A stretch of 64,000 nt of DNA from an uncultured Collinsella sp. (GCA_900758475.1 CAAERQ010000021.1:62001-126000), one strand, 5' to 3'. Positions 39,729-48,041 are shown, counted from the stretch's first letter. Numbers and translations: made by a program. Notes: generated from the sequence alone by a model not told the origin.

Positions 39729-39751
39729 TGTGTTGCAAGGAGGGTAAAGGT

Positions 39752-40939
39752 ATGAACGCCACGGTTGTGATCCCAACATATTGGGCGGGCGATGATACCC
39801 AAGCAAACGCTCCCGGCACCTACGATCACTCGACGTCGCTCAATGCCGCCAACCCGGAACTCGATCGCTGCCTGACTTCGCTCGAACAGGTGCGCGACAT
39901 TCCGCGCATCATTCTCTTGGTGGTCTGTCCGGTTTCTGCCACGGCCGACGTATCCCATCGCGTGCACGAAATCGTTAATGCTCATCCCACACTTAAGGTC
40001 ACCATCGTTACCAATACTCAGGCTTCGCGTGTTGCCGACCGCGTGGCGCAGATTGCGCCCAAAGGCTCGGGCGAGTGCGTGAGCCTGCGCGGCTACGGCG
40101 CCATCCGCAACATGGGTCTTGCCTGTGCGGCGGTGCTGGGGCACGACGCGGTTGTGTTTTTGGATGACGACGAGACCGTCATCGATGCCGACTTTATGAA
40201 GCGTGCGACCTATGCACTGGGCCAACAGACGCGTCAGGGCCTGCCGATTTTAGTCAAGAGCGGATACTTTTACGATCGCGACGGGTCGCCGCTGGCTCCC
40301 ACGGACAAAGTGGGCATTTGCCATCGCTGGTGGACCAAGCGTATCGAGTTCAATCGCTGGATGAAAAAGGCGCTCTCGGGCACCCGCATCTCGCGCTCCA
40401 ATTACGTGTGCGGCGGCCTGATGGCCCTGCACGCCCGCGCCTTTACGCGCGTGGCCTTCGACCCGTTTATCACCCGCGGCGAGGATCTGGACTACCTGTT
40501 TAACATGCGTATGTTCGGCTATGACGTGTGGTTCGATAACGAGTGGACCGTGCGCCACCTGCCGCCCGAGTCCGAGAAGCGCTCGCCGCGCTTTATGCAG
40601 GACGTGTACCGTTGGTACTACGAGCGGGCCAAGCTGACGTTCGCTGCGCACCAAAAGGAGCTCATTCCGGTTACGGCCGCATCACTCATGCCCTATCCGG
40701 GTCCGTGGATCTCGCGCGAGCTCGACGATCGCGTGCGCAAGACCGCCATGGTTCGCAGCATGTTTACCCGCGAGCACGATGGGTATCTGCGCATCTGGCG
40801 TCATGGTATTGACGAGGCCAAGACCTATGCCCGCCAAAACGCCGCAAGCTACCTGCGTTTTCAGAGTTTCTGGCCCAAGATCATGGACGAACTTTGGCGC
40901 GACGCACAACTGATTAGCATCCTGGAGGGGGCTGAATGA
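39752..40939 (+). CDS. Glycosyltransferase family 2-like protein
   Basis: 395 residues. It begins MNATVVIPTYWAGDD (nucleotide-binding strand). It has a metal-binding DDDE motif (VVFLDDDETVI, about 139-149) and an acceptor-side RGEDLDYLFNMRM segment (about 245-257). No membrane segment. Likely adds sugar to a surface glycan or glycolipid; donor unknown. Start is set by GGAGGG. Its stop overlaps the start of the second LytS-like kinase (ATGA), so kinase and transferase are co-translated. Confidence 0.8.
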   Translation: MNATVVIPTYWAGDDTQANAPGTYDHSTSLNAANPELDRCLTSLEQVRDIPRIILLVVCPVSATADVSHRVHEIVNAHPTLKVTIVTNTQASRVADRVAQIAPKGSGECVSLRGYGAIRNMGLACAAVLGHDAVVFLDDDETVIDADFMKRATYALGQQTRQGLPILVKSGYFYDRDGSPLAPTDKVGICHRWWTKRIEFNRWMKKALSGTRISRSNYVCGGLMALHARAFTRVAFDPFITRGEDLDYLFNMRMFGYDVWFDNEWTVRHLPPESEKRSPRFMQDVYRWYYERAKLTFAAHQKELIPVTAASLMPYPGPWISRELDDRVRKTAMVRSMFTREHDGYLRIWRHGIDEAKTYARQNAASYLRFQSFWPKIMDELWRDAQLISILEGAE

Positions 40940-42279
40940 TCGACCGCCGCGCCCAGCGCGATAATTCAATTTCAATCTTTCGCATCATCGCCGTTGTCTG
41001 CGCCGTTTGCGTGTTGGTGTACTTTATCTTTGCCCTGGCGACTGGCATTGAGCCGATTGCCACGGTGATCGCCTGTGCGCTGCTGTGCATCTTCCTGTGC
41101 ATCTTTATCTTTTTGACGCTCAATCCCGATTCGGTACGCTCCCAGTACACCGAGGAGACGCTTTCGGTTGCCTCGGCCATGCTCGAGGACATTAAGGGCG
41201 GCCTGACGCAGGAATCGGCGCTTTTGGTGTGCCGGCGTATCCTGCCCGAGACACGTGCCATGACCGTTGCCATCACCGATGAGAGCAACGTGCTGGCCTG
41301 CGCGGGCGAGTTCGAGGAAAAGCTGCTGCCCGATTCGCCCATCCATACGCTTGCCACGCGCTACGTCATTGAGCACGGCATCGTGCAGTCGTTCAACCGC
41401 GTGGTGGACGTGGTGGGTTCGGATGGCTCGCACAACCATGTTCCCGCCGGTATCATCGCGCCCATCAAGGTGGGCGACCGCACCGTCGGCACGCTCAAGT
41501 TCTACTACAAGACCCCGCGTGCCGTCGACCGTACCCAGTATGCGCTCGCCTCGGGTTTTGCCGAGATCCTGTCCACGCAGCTCGCCATCCACGAGCTCGA
41601 GGTGCAAAAGGAACTGACAGCCCGTGCCGAGGTGCGTGCCCTGCAGGCGCAGATCAACCCGCACTTTCTGTTCAACACGCTCAACACTATCGCGTCGTTT
41701 ACGCGTACCGACCCGCTGCGTGCCCGCGAGCTGCTGCGTGAGTTTTCCTCGTTTTATCGCGCCACGCTCGACAACTCGGGGTCGCTTATCCCGGTCTCGC
41801 GCGAGGTTGCCCAGACCAAGCGCTACCTGACGTTTGAGAAGGCGCGCTTTGGCGAGGACCGCGTACTGGCGACCTTCGATGTCTCCGAGGATGTCGAGGA
41901 CACGTTGGTCCCGGCCTTTGTAATCCAGCCCATTGTCGAGAACGCCGTGCGGCATGGCATGGGCGATGGCGATGCCCTGCAGATCGATGTGACCGTCCAT
42001 CAAGACGGCGACGACGCAATCCTGATTGCCGTGGCCGACAACGGCGTGGGCATGGACGAGGGCACCGCCGCCAGGCTGTTTGATGAGCGCTCCGCCCGCC
42101 CCGATGCCAGTTCCCCGCAAGGCGGCGGCGCCGGCGTGGCCATGCACAATATTTCTGAGCGCATCCATCGCTTTTATGGACCGCACTCTTATACGCGCGT
42201 CGAATCGGCGCCGGGCAAGGGCACCAAAGTGCTCCTGCATCTTGATTTGTCAGAGAGCATCTTTGACATTCAAGAGTAA
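40936..42279 (+). CDS. LytS-family sensor histidine kinase 2
   Basis: 447 residues. Two transmembrane helices (about 14-60), GAF-like region (about 80-210), His_kinase domain with INPHFLFNTLNTI (His at about 242) and HATPase with VENAVRHGMGD, ADNGVGMDEG and GVAMHNI. Aligns along its length with kinase 1 (shared TEPDKARSLL/TDPLRARELL, VPPFILQP/VPAFVIQP), so the two arose by duplication. ATGA overlap with the glycosyltransferase gene; the LytTR regulator follows after 72 bases. Confidence 0.9.
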   Translation: MIDRRAQRDNSISIFRIIAVVCAVCVLVYFIFALATGIEPIATVIACALLCIFLCIFIFLTLNPDSVRSQYTEETLSVASAMLEDIKGGLTQESALLVCRRILPETRAMTVAITDESNVLACAGEFEEKLLPDSPIHTLATRYVIEHGIVQSFNRVVDVVGSDGSHNHVPAGIIAPIKVGDRTVGTLKFYYKTPRAVDRTQYALASGFAEILSTQLAIHELEVQKELTARAEVRALQAQINPHFLFNTLNTIASFTRTDPLRARELLREFSSFYRATLDNSGSLIPVSREVAQTKRYLTFEKARFGEDRVLATFDVSEDVEDTLVPAFVIQPIVENAVRHGMGDGDALQIDVTVHQDGDDAILIAVADNGVGMDEGTAARLFDERSARPDASSPQGGGAGVAMHNISERIHRFYGPHSYTRVESAPGKGTKVLLHLDLSESIFDIQE

Positions 42280-42351
42280 AATAAAAGGCTATGGGCTCAA
42301 CGCCGAGCGGCGGATGCCCAGCGTAGTTTGTTGACGAAAGGTTTAATCCCT

Positions 42352-43068
42352 ATGCTGCGTGCGATGATTGTGGATGATGAGGCCCCGGCCCGTTCGGAAC
42401 TTCGCTTCTTGCTCGAGCAGACGGGCAAGATCGGCACGATCACTGAGGCGTCGAGCGTCCGCTCTGCCATTGAGATGTTGATGGAGAGCCGCGTCGATGT
42501 CGTATTTCTCGATATCTCGATGCCCGGCGCTTCTGGTCTGCAGCTTGCCGAGGCACTGCATAAGCTTAAGAATCCGCCGGCGATTGTGTTTGTGACCGCG
42601 TATAGCGATCATGCCGTCGAGGCGTTCGACGTAGATGCCGTCGATTACCTCATGAAGCCGGTCGAGGAGGCACGCCTGGATCGCGCGATCGAGAAGGTCA
42701 TGCAGCACACCAAGCCCGTCACGGACAGCAAAGCCACCATCGAGCGCATTCCGGTGGAAAAGGGCGGCCGTAAGGTTCTCATCCCCGTGGATGACATTCG
42801 CTTCATCATGGCCAAGGACGATTACTCCTGTATCTATACCGTCGATGATCGTTTTCTATCGACGACTTCGCTGGCGCAGTTCGAGGCCAAGCTTTGCGAC
42901 TTTGGCTTCTTTCGCGTTCATCGCCGCTATATCGTCAACTTGGCATGCGTCACGGATGTCGAGACGGTGCCCTCGGGCGCTATCCAACTGGGCATTACGG
43001 GCGTCGACGAACGCGTGCCGGTCTCGCGCCGCCGCGTTGTGCCGCTCAAGAAGGCCTTGAGCTTCTAG
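42352..43068 (+). CDS. LytTR-family response regulator 2
   Basis: 238 residues. Receiver domain with IVDDEAP and phospho-acceptor Asp54 (VFLDISMPG), Lys of the KPVEEARLDRAI segment, then LytTR domain (about 130-238, ...FFRVHRRYIVNLACVTD...). Paralogous to regulator 1 along its length. GAAAGG precedes the ATG. Partner of kinase 2. Confidence 0.93.
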   Translation: MLRAMIVDDEAPARSELRFLLEQTGKIGTITEASSVRSAIEMLMESRVDVVFLDISMPGASGLQLAEALHKLKNPPAIVFVTAYSDHAVEAFDVDAVDYLMKPVEEARLDRAIEKVMQHTKPVTDSKATIERIPVEKGGRKVLIPVDDIRFIMAKDDYSCIYTVDDRFLSTTSLAQFEAKLCDFGFFRVHRRYIVNLACVTDVETVPSGAIQLGITGVDERVPVSRRRVVPLKKALSF

Positions 43069-43075
43069 TACACTG

Positions 43076-43123
43076 GCCCCGCAACCCTGTAGACCAATTG
43101 TCTGCGGAGCCGTGGGGCTTTTT
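43076..43123 (+). terminator. Hairpin between regulator 2 and phosphodiesterase
   Basis: GCCCCGC (43076-43082) pairs with GTGGGGC (43112-43118, one G-U pair), followed by TTTTTG. It is most simply the terminator of the kinase/regulator operon. A TACACT at 43069-43074 could alternatively make it a leader element of the phosphodiesterase. Confidence 0.6.
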
Positions 43124-43159
43124 GTATATACGTCGAATCGGTTTTGCAGAAGGGATCCC

Positions 43160-43627
43160 ATGAACAGTGCAAGCGCCAAGCGCATCGACATCATCTCGGA
43201 CACCCACGGCTATCTTTCGCCTGCGCTCTTGGACGAGCTTAAGGGTGCGGATCTGATTATCCACGCCGGTGACCTTACGTCGGAGATGGACTACGAGCAC
43301 CTGCGCACCATCGCCCCCGTGCGAGCGGTGCTGGGTAATAACGACTACTACCGCGACTACGGCCCCGATGTGGACCGCTTGGCGCTCTTTACCTACGAAG
43401 GCCTCAAGTTCGCCGTAGCCCACTACCGTGAAGACCTCCCGGTGGGATCCGTGGACGTAGCTATCAACGGTCACACCCACGTAACCAAAGAAGCCCAAGT
43501 GGGTCGCTGCCTGGTCCTCAACCCAGGCAGTGCCAGCTATCCAAGAGGCGCCCGAGGCCCCACCATGGCCAGAATGCTTGTCAAGGACGGCAAGATTCTG
43601 AGCATCAAATTTATTGACCTAGAGTAG
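43160..43627 (+). CDS. YfcE/MJ0936-family metallophosphoesterase
   Basis: 155 residues. Metal ligands in DIISDTHGY (about 9-17), IHAGDLTS (about 34-41), LGNNDYY (about 56-62), AHYRE and INGHTHV (about 102-108), then LNPGS. The family cleaves phosphodiesters such as bis-p-nitrophenyl phosphate; the physiological substrate is unclear. AGAAGGGA precedes the ATG. Confidence 0.9.
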   Translation: MNSASAKRIDIISDTHGYLSPALLDELKGADLIIHAGDLTSEMDYEHLRTIAPVRAVLGNNDYYRDYGPDVDRLALFTYEGLKFAVAHYREDLPVGSVDVAINGHTHVTKEAQVGRCLVLNPGSASYPRGARGPTMARMLVKDGKILSIKFIDLE

Positions 43628-43635
43628 GTGCAACA

Positions 43636-43669
43636 AAAACGGGGGATGCAGATCGCATCTCCCGTTTTT
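43636..43669 (+). terminator. Terminator of the phosphodiesterase gene
   Basis: AAAACGGG and GATGC pair with GCATC and CCCGTTTT around AGATC, with a TTTTTC tail. It begins eight bases after the stop codon. Confidence 0.8.
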
Positions 43670-43783
43670 CTTTGAGCCAAAGGCCGAAGTTCAACAACAA
43701 TCTTAGACAACCCCGCCGAGGAGAACGGGGACCTCGAGCCGCGGAAGCGGCGAGGAACAAAGTCTTTGAAGCAAGTGACGGCA

Positions 43784-43928
43784 GGGAGGGTCTCCGGGGC
43801 CGGCTGGCGCGGGTTGAGTTTGTCGCGAGTTTCGCACGCAAAGGAAAGCACTTAATGTGCTTTCCGTCTTGCGCAGGACTGTAGAGTAGCAAACTCAACC
43901 CGCGCCAGCCGGCCCCGGAGACCCTCCC
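43784..43928. repeat. Long inverted repeat, 39-bp perfect arms
   Basis: Arms at 43784-43822 and 43890-43928 are exact complements. Inside lies a second palindrome (GGAAAGCAC/GTGCTTTCC, 43843-43865). No gene. It lies between the phosphodiesterase gene and the tRNA. Confidence 0.85.
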
Positions 43929-43960
43929 GGAGGGACCGAAAAACTTTTTCAAAAAAGTTG

Positions 43961-43990
43961 TTGCGCGGCGGACAGACTTCTGTGTATACT
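43961..43990 (+). promoter_or_regulatory. Promoter of tRNA-Asp
   Basis: TTGCGC (43961-43966) and TATACT (43985-43990) with an 18-base spacer; transcription should start near 43997, about 40 bases before the mature tRNA. Confidence 0.65.
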
Positions 43991-44036
43991 AATCCCCGCA
44001 GCGCACGCGAGCGGAAACAAACGCGAACGACTGCCT

Positions 44037-44114
<78 letters not shown>

Positions 44115-44123
44115 ACGCAATTA

Positions 44124-44150
44124 AAGCCACGTCTTCGGACGTGGCTTTTT
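44124..44150 (+). terminator. Terminator of tRNA-Asp
   Basis: AAGCCACGTC and GACGTGGCTT flank a TTCG tetraloop; TTT follows. Ten bases after the CCA end. Confidence 0.85.
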
Positions 44151-44252
44151 GCGTTTAATAGGCCCTCGATCTTATATGCCTCTTTATCCAAATCACCGCA
44201 TTTGCAACGAGCGAGCCGGCCTCTACTGATATATGTGTTCAAACAGGGGGTT

Positions 44253-44264
44253 TGTTGCGCAACA
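44253..44264. promoter_or_regulatory. Palindrome TGTTGCGCAACA before the Rrf2 promoter
   Basis: Perfect 12-bp palindrome just upstream of the -35 position for a TATACT -10 at 44292-44297. A direct repeat of GTTCAA...CAGGGGG flanks it (about 44237-44250 and 44268-44285). It may be the autoregulatory site of the Rrf2 regulator encoded 195 bases downstream. Confidence 0.45.
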
Positions 44265-44291
44265 TCTGTTCAATGAAGCAGGGGGTTCGGT

Positions 44292-44297
44292 TATACT
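44292..44297 (+). promoter_or_regulatory. -10 TATACT for the Rrf2/glycosylase genes
   Basis: Good -10; the -35 (TTCAAT, 44269-44274) is weak, as expected for a regulated promoter. The leader to the Rrf2 ATG is about 155 bases and holds no gene. Confidence 0.45.
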
Positions 44298-44458
44298 AAA
44301 TTGCACTTTAGGCCGTACCTGATTCAGCTAGTCTTCAAGTGCGGCATTCAGTGAACACCCATTTTATAATTTGGTTGTTCAGGCGGTCATTTGGCGTCTC
44401 GACACAAGCTCGGCCCCGGAGCTCGTTCGAGCTGTTCGTATTCCTTGAAAGGGGAAAC

Positions 44459-44944
44459 ATGGACATATCGAGGAAGACTGATTATGCCCTTCGCATGCTT
44501 GCGATGCTTGCCGAGGAGCCGGAGCGGTTGCTTTCTGTTCGCACTGCTGCCGAAGAGGTCAATGTTCCGTATTCGTTTGCCCGTTCGATTCAGCACGGCT
44601 TGGTTCAGGCCGGCATTGTGGAGAGCCTGCGTGGTGTTCATGGCGGCATGCGCCTTAAGGTGAGCCCCGACGATGTCACGATCCGTCAGGTCGTAGAGGC
44701 CGTTCAGGGCCCCATGGTTATGAATGATTGCACCGCGCCCGATGGCGACTGTGCGCGCATGGGCACGTGCTGCTATCATCCCCTGTGGGCCGGAGCCCAG
44801 GCGCTGATGCGCGACTATCTCGATTCCGTTTCGCTCGGCGATATCGTCGCCCATCGCCAGTTTCCGGCTGTCGATCCCAAGTTCGCCGACCGCGATGCGT
44901 TTCCCGAGTACGCCGCTTGCGCGTATGCTTGCCGGGAGGAATAG
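44459..44944 (+). CDS. Rrf2-family transcriptional regulator
   Basis: 161 residues. Winged helix typical of Rrf2 (MDISRKTDYALRMLAMLAEE, then LRGVHGGMRL). Four Cys in the usual cluster-binding region or near it (Cys at about 92, 98, 103 and 104: DCTAPDGDCARMGTCC), and two more at the C-terminus (about 154, 158). It probably binds a 2Fe-2S cluster and senses oxygen, NO or iron (inference). GAAAGGGG precedes the ATG. The DNA glycosylase gene follows after 21 bases. Confidence 0.9.
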   Translation: MDISRKTDYALRMLAMLAEEPERLLSVRTAAEEVNVPYSFARSIQHGLVQAGIVESLRGVHGGMRLKVSPDDVTIRQVVEAVQGPMVMNDCTAPDGDCARMGTCCYHPLWAGAQALMRDYLDSVSLGDIVAHRQFPAVDPKFADRDAFPEYAACAYACREE

Positions 44945-44965
44945 CGCCGCATAAGGAGCATTGTC

Positions 44966-45871
44966 ATGATTCAGGACCCCTTTCGTTCGATGATTCGTTC
45001 GGAAGGGGTCCTGCGTTATCGCGACCTTCCGTGGCGCCGCACGCGCGACCCGTATATCATCTGGCTTTCCGAGGTCATGCTGCAGCAGACGCAGGTGCCG
45101 CGCGTGGAGGCGCGCATGCCGGCGTGGCTCGATCGCTTTCCGACTGTCCGGGCGCTTGCTCAGGCCGCCCCTTCCGATGTCTTGGATGCGTGGCAGGGGA
45201 TGGGCTACAATCGCCGCGCCCTGGCGCTTCACAGGGCTGCACAGTGCGTTGTGGAGGACTGGGATGGGGAGTTTCCGCGTGAGATGCACGATCTGGTCGC
45301 GTTGCCCGGCATTGGCCCGGCAACGGCGCAGGGCATCCGTTCGTTTGCATTCGATCTTCCGGGCGTGTATCTGGAGACCAACGTGCGCACGGTCTTTTTG
45401 CATCATTTCTTTCCCGATGTGCCGGCCGTTCCCGATCGCGAGCTGGTGCCGCTGATTCAAGCTGCCTGTCCGGCGGCCCCCGGTGCGGTGGCGGATGAGA
45501 TTGCGCCCTTTGCCGTGCCTCAAGACGATGCCGACACGCCGCGCGCGTGGTATTACGCGTTGCTGGATTACGGCGCGTATCTTAAAAAGACGCTGCCCAA
45601 TCCGTCCAGGCGCTCGGCGAGCTATAGCCGTCAATCCAAGTTTGAGGGCTCGCGCCGTCAAAAGCGCGCCCATATTGTGCGCATGCTGCTGGCTGCGCGC
45701 GATGGGCGGCCGGCGGGCATCACACTCGCCGAGGCCGTGGCGGGTGTCAACGAAATGGAGGCGGCAGCAGGCCGCGAGCCGGTCGAGCGCGATCTTGTCG
45801 CAGGCATTTTGACCGACTTGGAGCGTGAGGGCTTTTGCCGCGTGGAGGGTGACCGCTGGCTAAGCGTGTAG
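44966..45871 (+). CDS. MutY-like A/G-specific adenine glycosylase lacking the Fe-S cluster
   Basis: 301 residues. HhH-GPD core: Glu36 in SEVMLQQTQV equals the catalytic Glu of MutY, and the hairpin LPGIGPATAQG (113-123) is present. The catalytic Asp of MutY is replaced by Glu137 (YLETNVRTV). The four cluster Cys after the hairpin are absent, and the C-terminus is shorter than the MutT-like domain that recognises 8-oxoG. It may be a divergent, cluster-free adenine glycosylase or have another target. Encoded directly after the Rrf2 regulator, with AAGGAG before the ATG. Confidence 0.8.
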   Translation: MIQDPFRSMIRSEGVLRYRDLPWRRTRDPYIIWLSEVMLQQTQVPRVEARMPAWLDRFPTVRALAQAAPSDVLDAWQGMGYNRRALALHRAAQCVVEDWDGEFPREMHDLVALPGIGPATAQGIRSFAFDLPGVYLETNVRTVFLHHFFPDVPAVPDRELVPLIQAACPAAPGAVADEIAPFAVPQDDADTPRAWYYALLDYGAYLKKTLPNPSRRSASYSRQSKFEGSRRQKRAHIVRMLLAARDGRPAGITLAEAVAGVNEMEAAAGREPVERDLVAGILTDLEREGFCRVEGDRWLSV

Positions 45872-45985
45872 CCCACCCGAATCTGAAAAACAGGATTGTA
45901 AGGTTTAGATTCTCGGCATGAGGGCATCCTAAAGACAAGGCCGCTCAAAGCCTATGGGCGGCATGTGTTGAAGGGAAGTACACCT

Positions 45986-46525
45986 ATGGATTTTGAGAAC
46001 TCTCAGACCAAGAAGAACCTCGAGACTGCTTTTGCCGGTGAGTCCCAGGCACACACCAAGTATCGCTACTATGCATCCAAGGCCAAAAAGGACGGCTACG
46101 TTCAGATCTCGAATATCTTTGCCGAGACGGCGGGCAATGAGTCCGAGCATGCCAAGCTGTGGTTTAAGTATCTGCACGATGGCGCCGTTCCGGGCACTCT
46201 GGACAACCTGCGCGACGCCGCCGCGGGCGAGAACTACGAGTGGACCACGATGTATGACGAGTTTGCCAAGACCGCCGAGGAGGAGGGCTTTGCCGAGATC
46301 GCCGAGAAGTTCCGTGGTGTCGCCGCTGTCGAGAAGGCCCACGAGGAGCGCTACAACAAGCTCGTCGAGCGCATTGAATCGGGCGAGGTGTTTGAGCGCG
46401 AGGGCGTAAAGGTGTGGAAGTGTCTGAACTGCGGGCACCTGCATGTTGGTGCCGAGGCGCCCGAGGTGTGCCCGGTGTGCAACCACCCGAAGGCGTACTT
46501 TGAGGAGCAGGTGGTGAACTACTAG
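45986..46525 (+). CDS. rbr: Rubrerythrin
   Basis: 179 residues. N-terminal diiron ferritin-like domain (Glu-rich helices; GESQAHTKYRYYA, ETAGNESEHAKLW, EKAHEERY) and a C-terminal rubredoxin domain with WKCLNCGHLHVG and CPVCNHPK. It reduces hydrogen peroxide, protecting an anaerobe from oxidative stress. ATG 45986 preferred over TTG 45965 because GAAGGGA lies between. Follows the Rrf2 and glycosylase genes on the same strand, a plausible redox-stress group. Confidence 0.96.
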   Translation: MDFENSQTKKNLETAFAGESQAHTKYRYYASKAKKDGYVQISNIFAETAGNESEHAKLWFKYLHDGAVPGTLDNLRDAAAGENYEWTTMYDEFAKTAEEEGFAEIAEKFRGVAAVEKAHEERYNKLVERIESGEVFEREGVKVWKCLNCGHLHVGAEAPEVCPVCNHPKAYFEEQVVNY

Positions 46526-46546
46526 CGCGTGGTGCTAGCGTGAGCT

Positions 46547-46632
46547 GGGCCGGGAGGGCCGGACTACCTTCCCTCCTCGCTCACGGCTTCGCAGGGTCGC
46601 GTTGAGGGAAGGTAGTCCGGCCCTCCCGGCCC
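46547..46632. repeat. Inverted repeat, 29-bp perfect arms
   Basis: Arms 46547-46575 and 46604-46632 are exact complements around 28 bases. It starts 22 bases after the rubrerythrin stop. No T run follows, so the structure is more than a plain terminator. Confidence 0.85.
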
Positions 46633-46681
46633 GCTTCGGGTCGTCGCGTGCTCGTTACTGAAAAGCTGATTAGAAGTTTGT

Positions 46682-46710
46682 GTGCCGCCCCTTTTGGGGC
46701 GGCACTTTTT
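46682..46710 (+). terminator. Terminator downstream of rubrerythrin
   Basis: 10-bp perfect stem GTGCCGCCCC/GGGGCGGCAC with TTTT loop, then TTTTTG. Confidence 0.85.
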
Positions 46711-46964
46711 GTGTGGGGTCCCGGTCTTCACAATTTCCGTCAAGCTTTTGGTTAGGTTTTGGTCGGTTGGCGTAAGGGCGGAAGGGCAAAAGATCATTCG
46801 ATAAAAAAAGCTCAGAGAAAGTGCTGGTAGGGGAGTTGTTGAGGTTTTCGACAGCTTTCTGACTATAGAATCTTTGCGGCTATTGCCGCGGATTTCGTTG
46901 CCGCGGCCGCGATGGTGCGGGATGCTGGGCGTAAGCGTCGAATGCTCAGATTGAGGAGGCCAAC

Positions 46965-47387
46965 ATGGATCTGTTTCTTGAGACCCCGCGGCAACAAGCC
47001 GAGCGCATGTTGCGCCAGCAGCAACGGCTTATGGAGATGCAAATGCAAGGGGCGGCCGTCCAGCCTCCTGTGCAAAACGCCGCGCCCGCGGTATCGTCTG
47101 CGGATGAGGTGGACCCAGGAGCCTATTCCGTACAGCAAGATTCATATGCGCAGGAGCTTGCGTTCGACAAGCGTCGTGCGCGTCGCCGTCGCTGGGCCCA
47201 GCGCCTGCGTACGCTGGCGATGATCGTGCTGATTCCGTTGGGGCTCGCGGCAATCTTCTTGGCCTCATATGCCCTCACGTGCATTCTCAACGGCGCCTCG
47301 CCCAGCGAGGTGCTTGAGCACTTGGCAGTTCTCGGCCAGCGTCTAGGCGATGTCGTAACAACCATCCGCGCCGGCTGGGAGAGTTAG
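46965..47387 (+). CDS. Small single-pass membrane protein, unknown function
   Basis: 140 residues. Gln/Met-rich N-terminus (QQAERMLRQQQRLMEMQMQG), an acidic linker, an Arg-rich stretch (KRRARRRRWAQR, about 69-80) and one transmembrane helix (about 85-110), then about 30 external residues. No family recognised. GAGGAGG precedes the ATG. Confidence 0.6.
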   Translation: MDLFLETPRQQAERMLRQQQRLMEMQMQGAAVQPPVQNAAPAVSSADEVDPGAYSVQQDSYAQELAFDKRRARRRRWAQRLRTLAMIVLIPLGLAAIFLASYALTCILNGASPSEVLEHLAVLGQRLGDVVTTIRAGWES

Positions 47388-47510
47388 CGTTTGTCACATT
47401 AGGACTTCTAGGGAGTAGGGATTATCGCCACGAGTAAAATTCTTGCATCCTGTGGGTCCTGTCGTGCGACTGAATAGTATTATTGAAGATGAATAATAAT
47501 AGGATTTGCT

Positions 47511-48041
47511 ATGTATAAGCAGGATTTAGAGCAGACTCTTTTGGGCATTGACGAAGAGGCGGAGCTGGAAATAGGTCCAAGAGACGATAGGCCGAGCGTT
47601 GTATTGGTGGGAGGAAGCGCCTTCATGCTAAACGATGTGACGAATCGGTCGGTTACACATGACATTGATGTGTTTGAGGCAGACAGGTGCCTCCGCGAGA
47701 TCATAGCTCGATACCCCGAGGTGAATGGTATGGCGGTGGCATATTGCGATCAGATGCCATTCAATTACGAAGATCGTATGATTCCCTTAGATATTGGGGC
47801 GCGTTTTATCAGGTACTTTACGCCATCCTTGGAGGATCTGGCGGTAATGAAGCTCTATGCCTACCGTCCGAACGACATCGTCGATCTTCATAGTCAGGCA
47901 TTCGTCGACCGACTTGATTGGGGACTGCTCGAACGGCTTATATTCGACGAGGGGGAGGCGCTGGCGTCGTCGCCTTCGGAGCGGAGTTATCAAGAGATGG
48001 TCTGCGCATACAGGCAATACAAAAAGGAGGTGCTCGGTTGA
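47511..48041 (+). CDS. DUF6036-like nucleotidyltransferase-fold protein (candidate toxin-antitoxin component)
   Basis: 176 residues. VVLVGGSAFML (about 30-40) then HDIDVF (about 51-56) forms the GGS...DxD signature of minimal nucleotidyltransferases of the AbiEii/DUF6036 group. Base composition is lower in GC than the flanking core genes and codon use is less biased, suggesting acquisition. Its stop overlaps the TTG start of the next gene (TTGA), so the two are translationally coupled, as in toxin-antitoxin pairs. Confidence 0.65.
   Translation: MYKQDLEQTLLGIDEEAELEIGPRDDRPSVVLVGGSAFMLNDVTNRSVTHDIDVFEADRCLREIIARYPEVNGMAVAYCDQMPFNYEDRMIPLDIGARFIRYFTPSLEDLAVMKLYAYRPNDIVDLHSQAFVDRLDWGLLERLIFDEGEALASSPSERSYQEMVCAYRQYKKEVLG

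Larger units (their letters stand above)
46526..46964. other. 439-base gene-free region after rubrerythrin
   Basis: It contains the 29-bp inverted repeat and a terminator (both listed). The remaining part to 46964 is moderately AT-rich and precedes the small membrane protein gene. No further feature seen. Confidence 0.4.
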
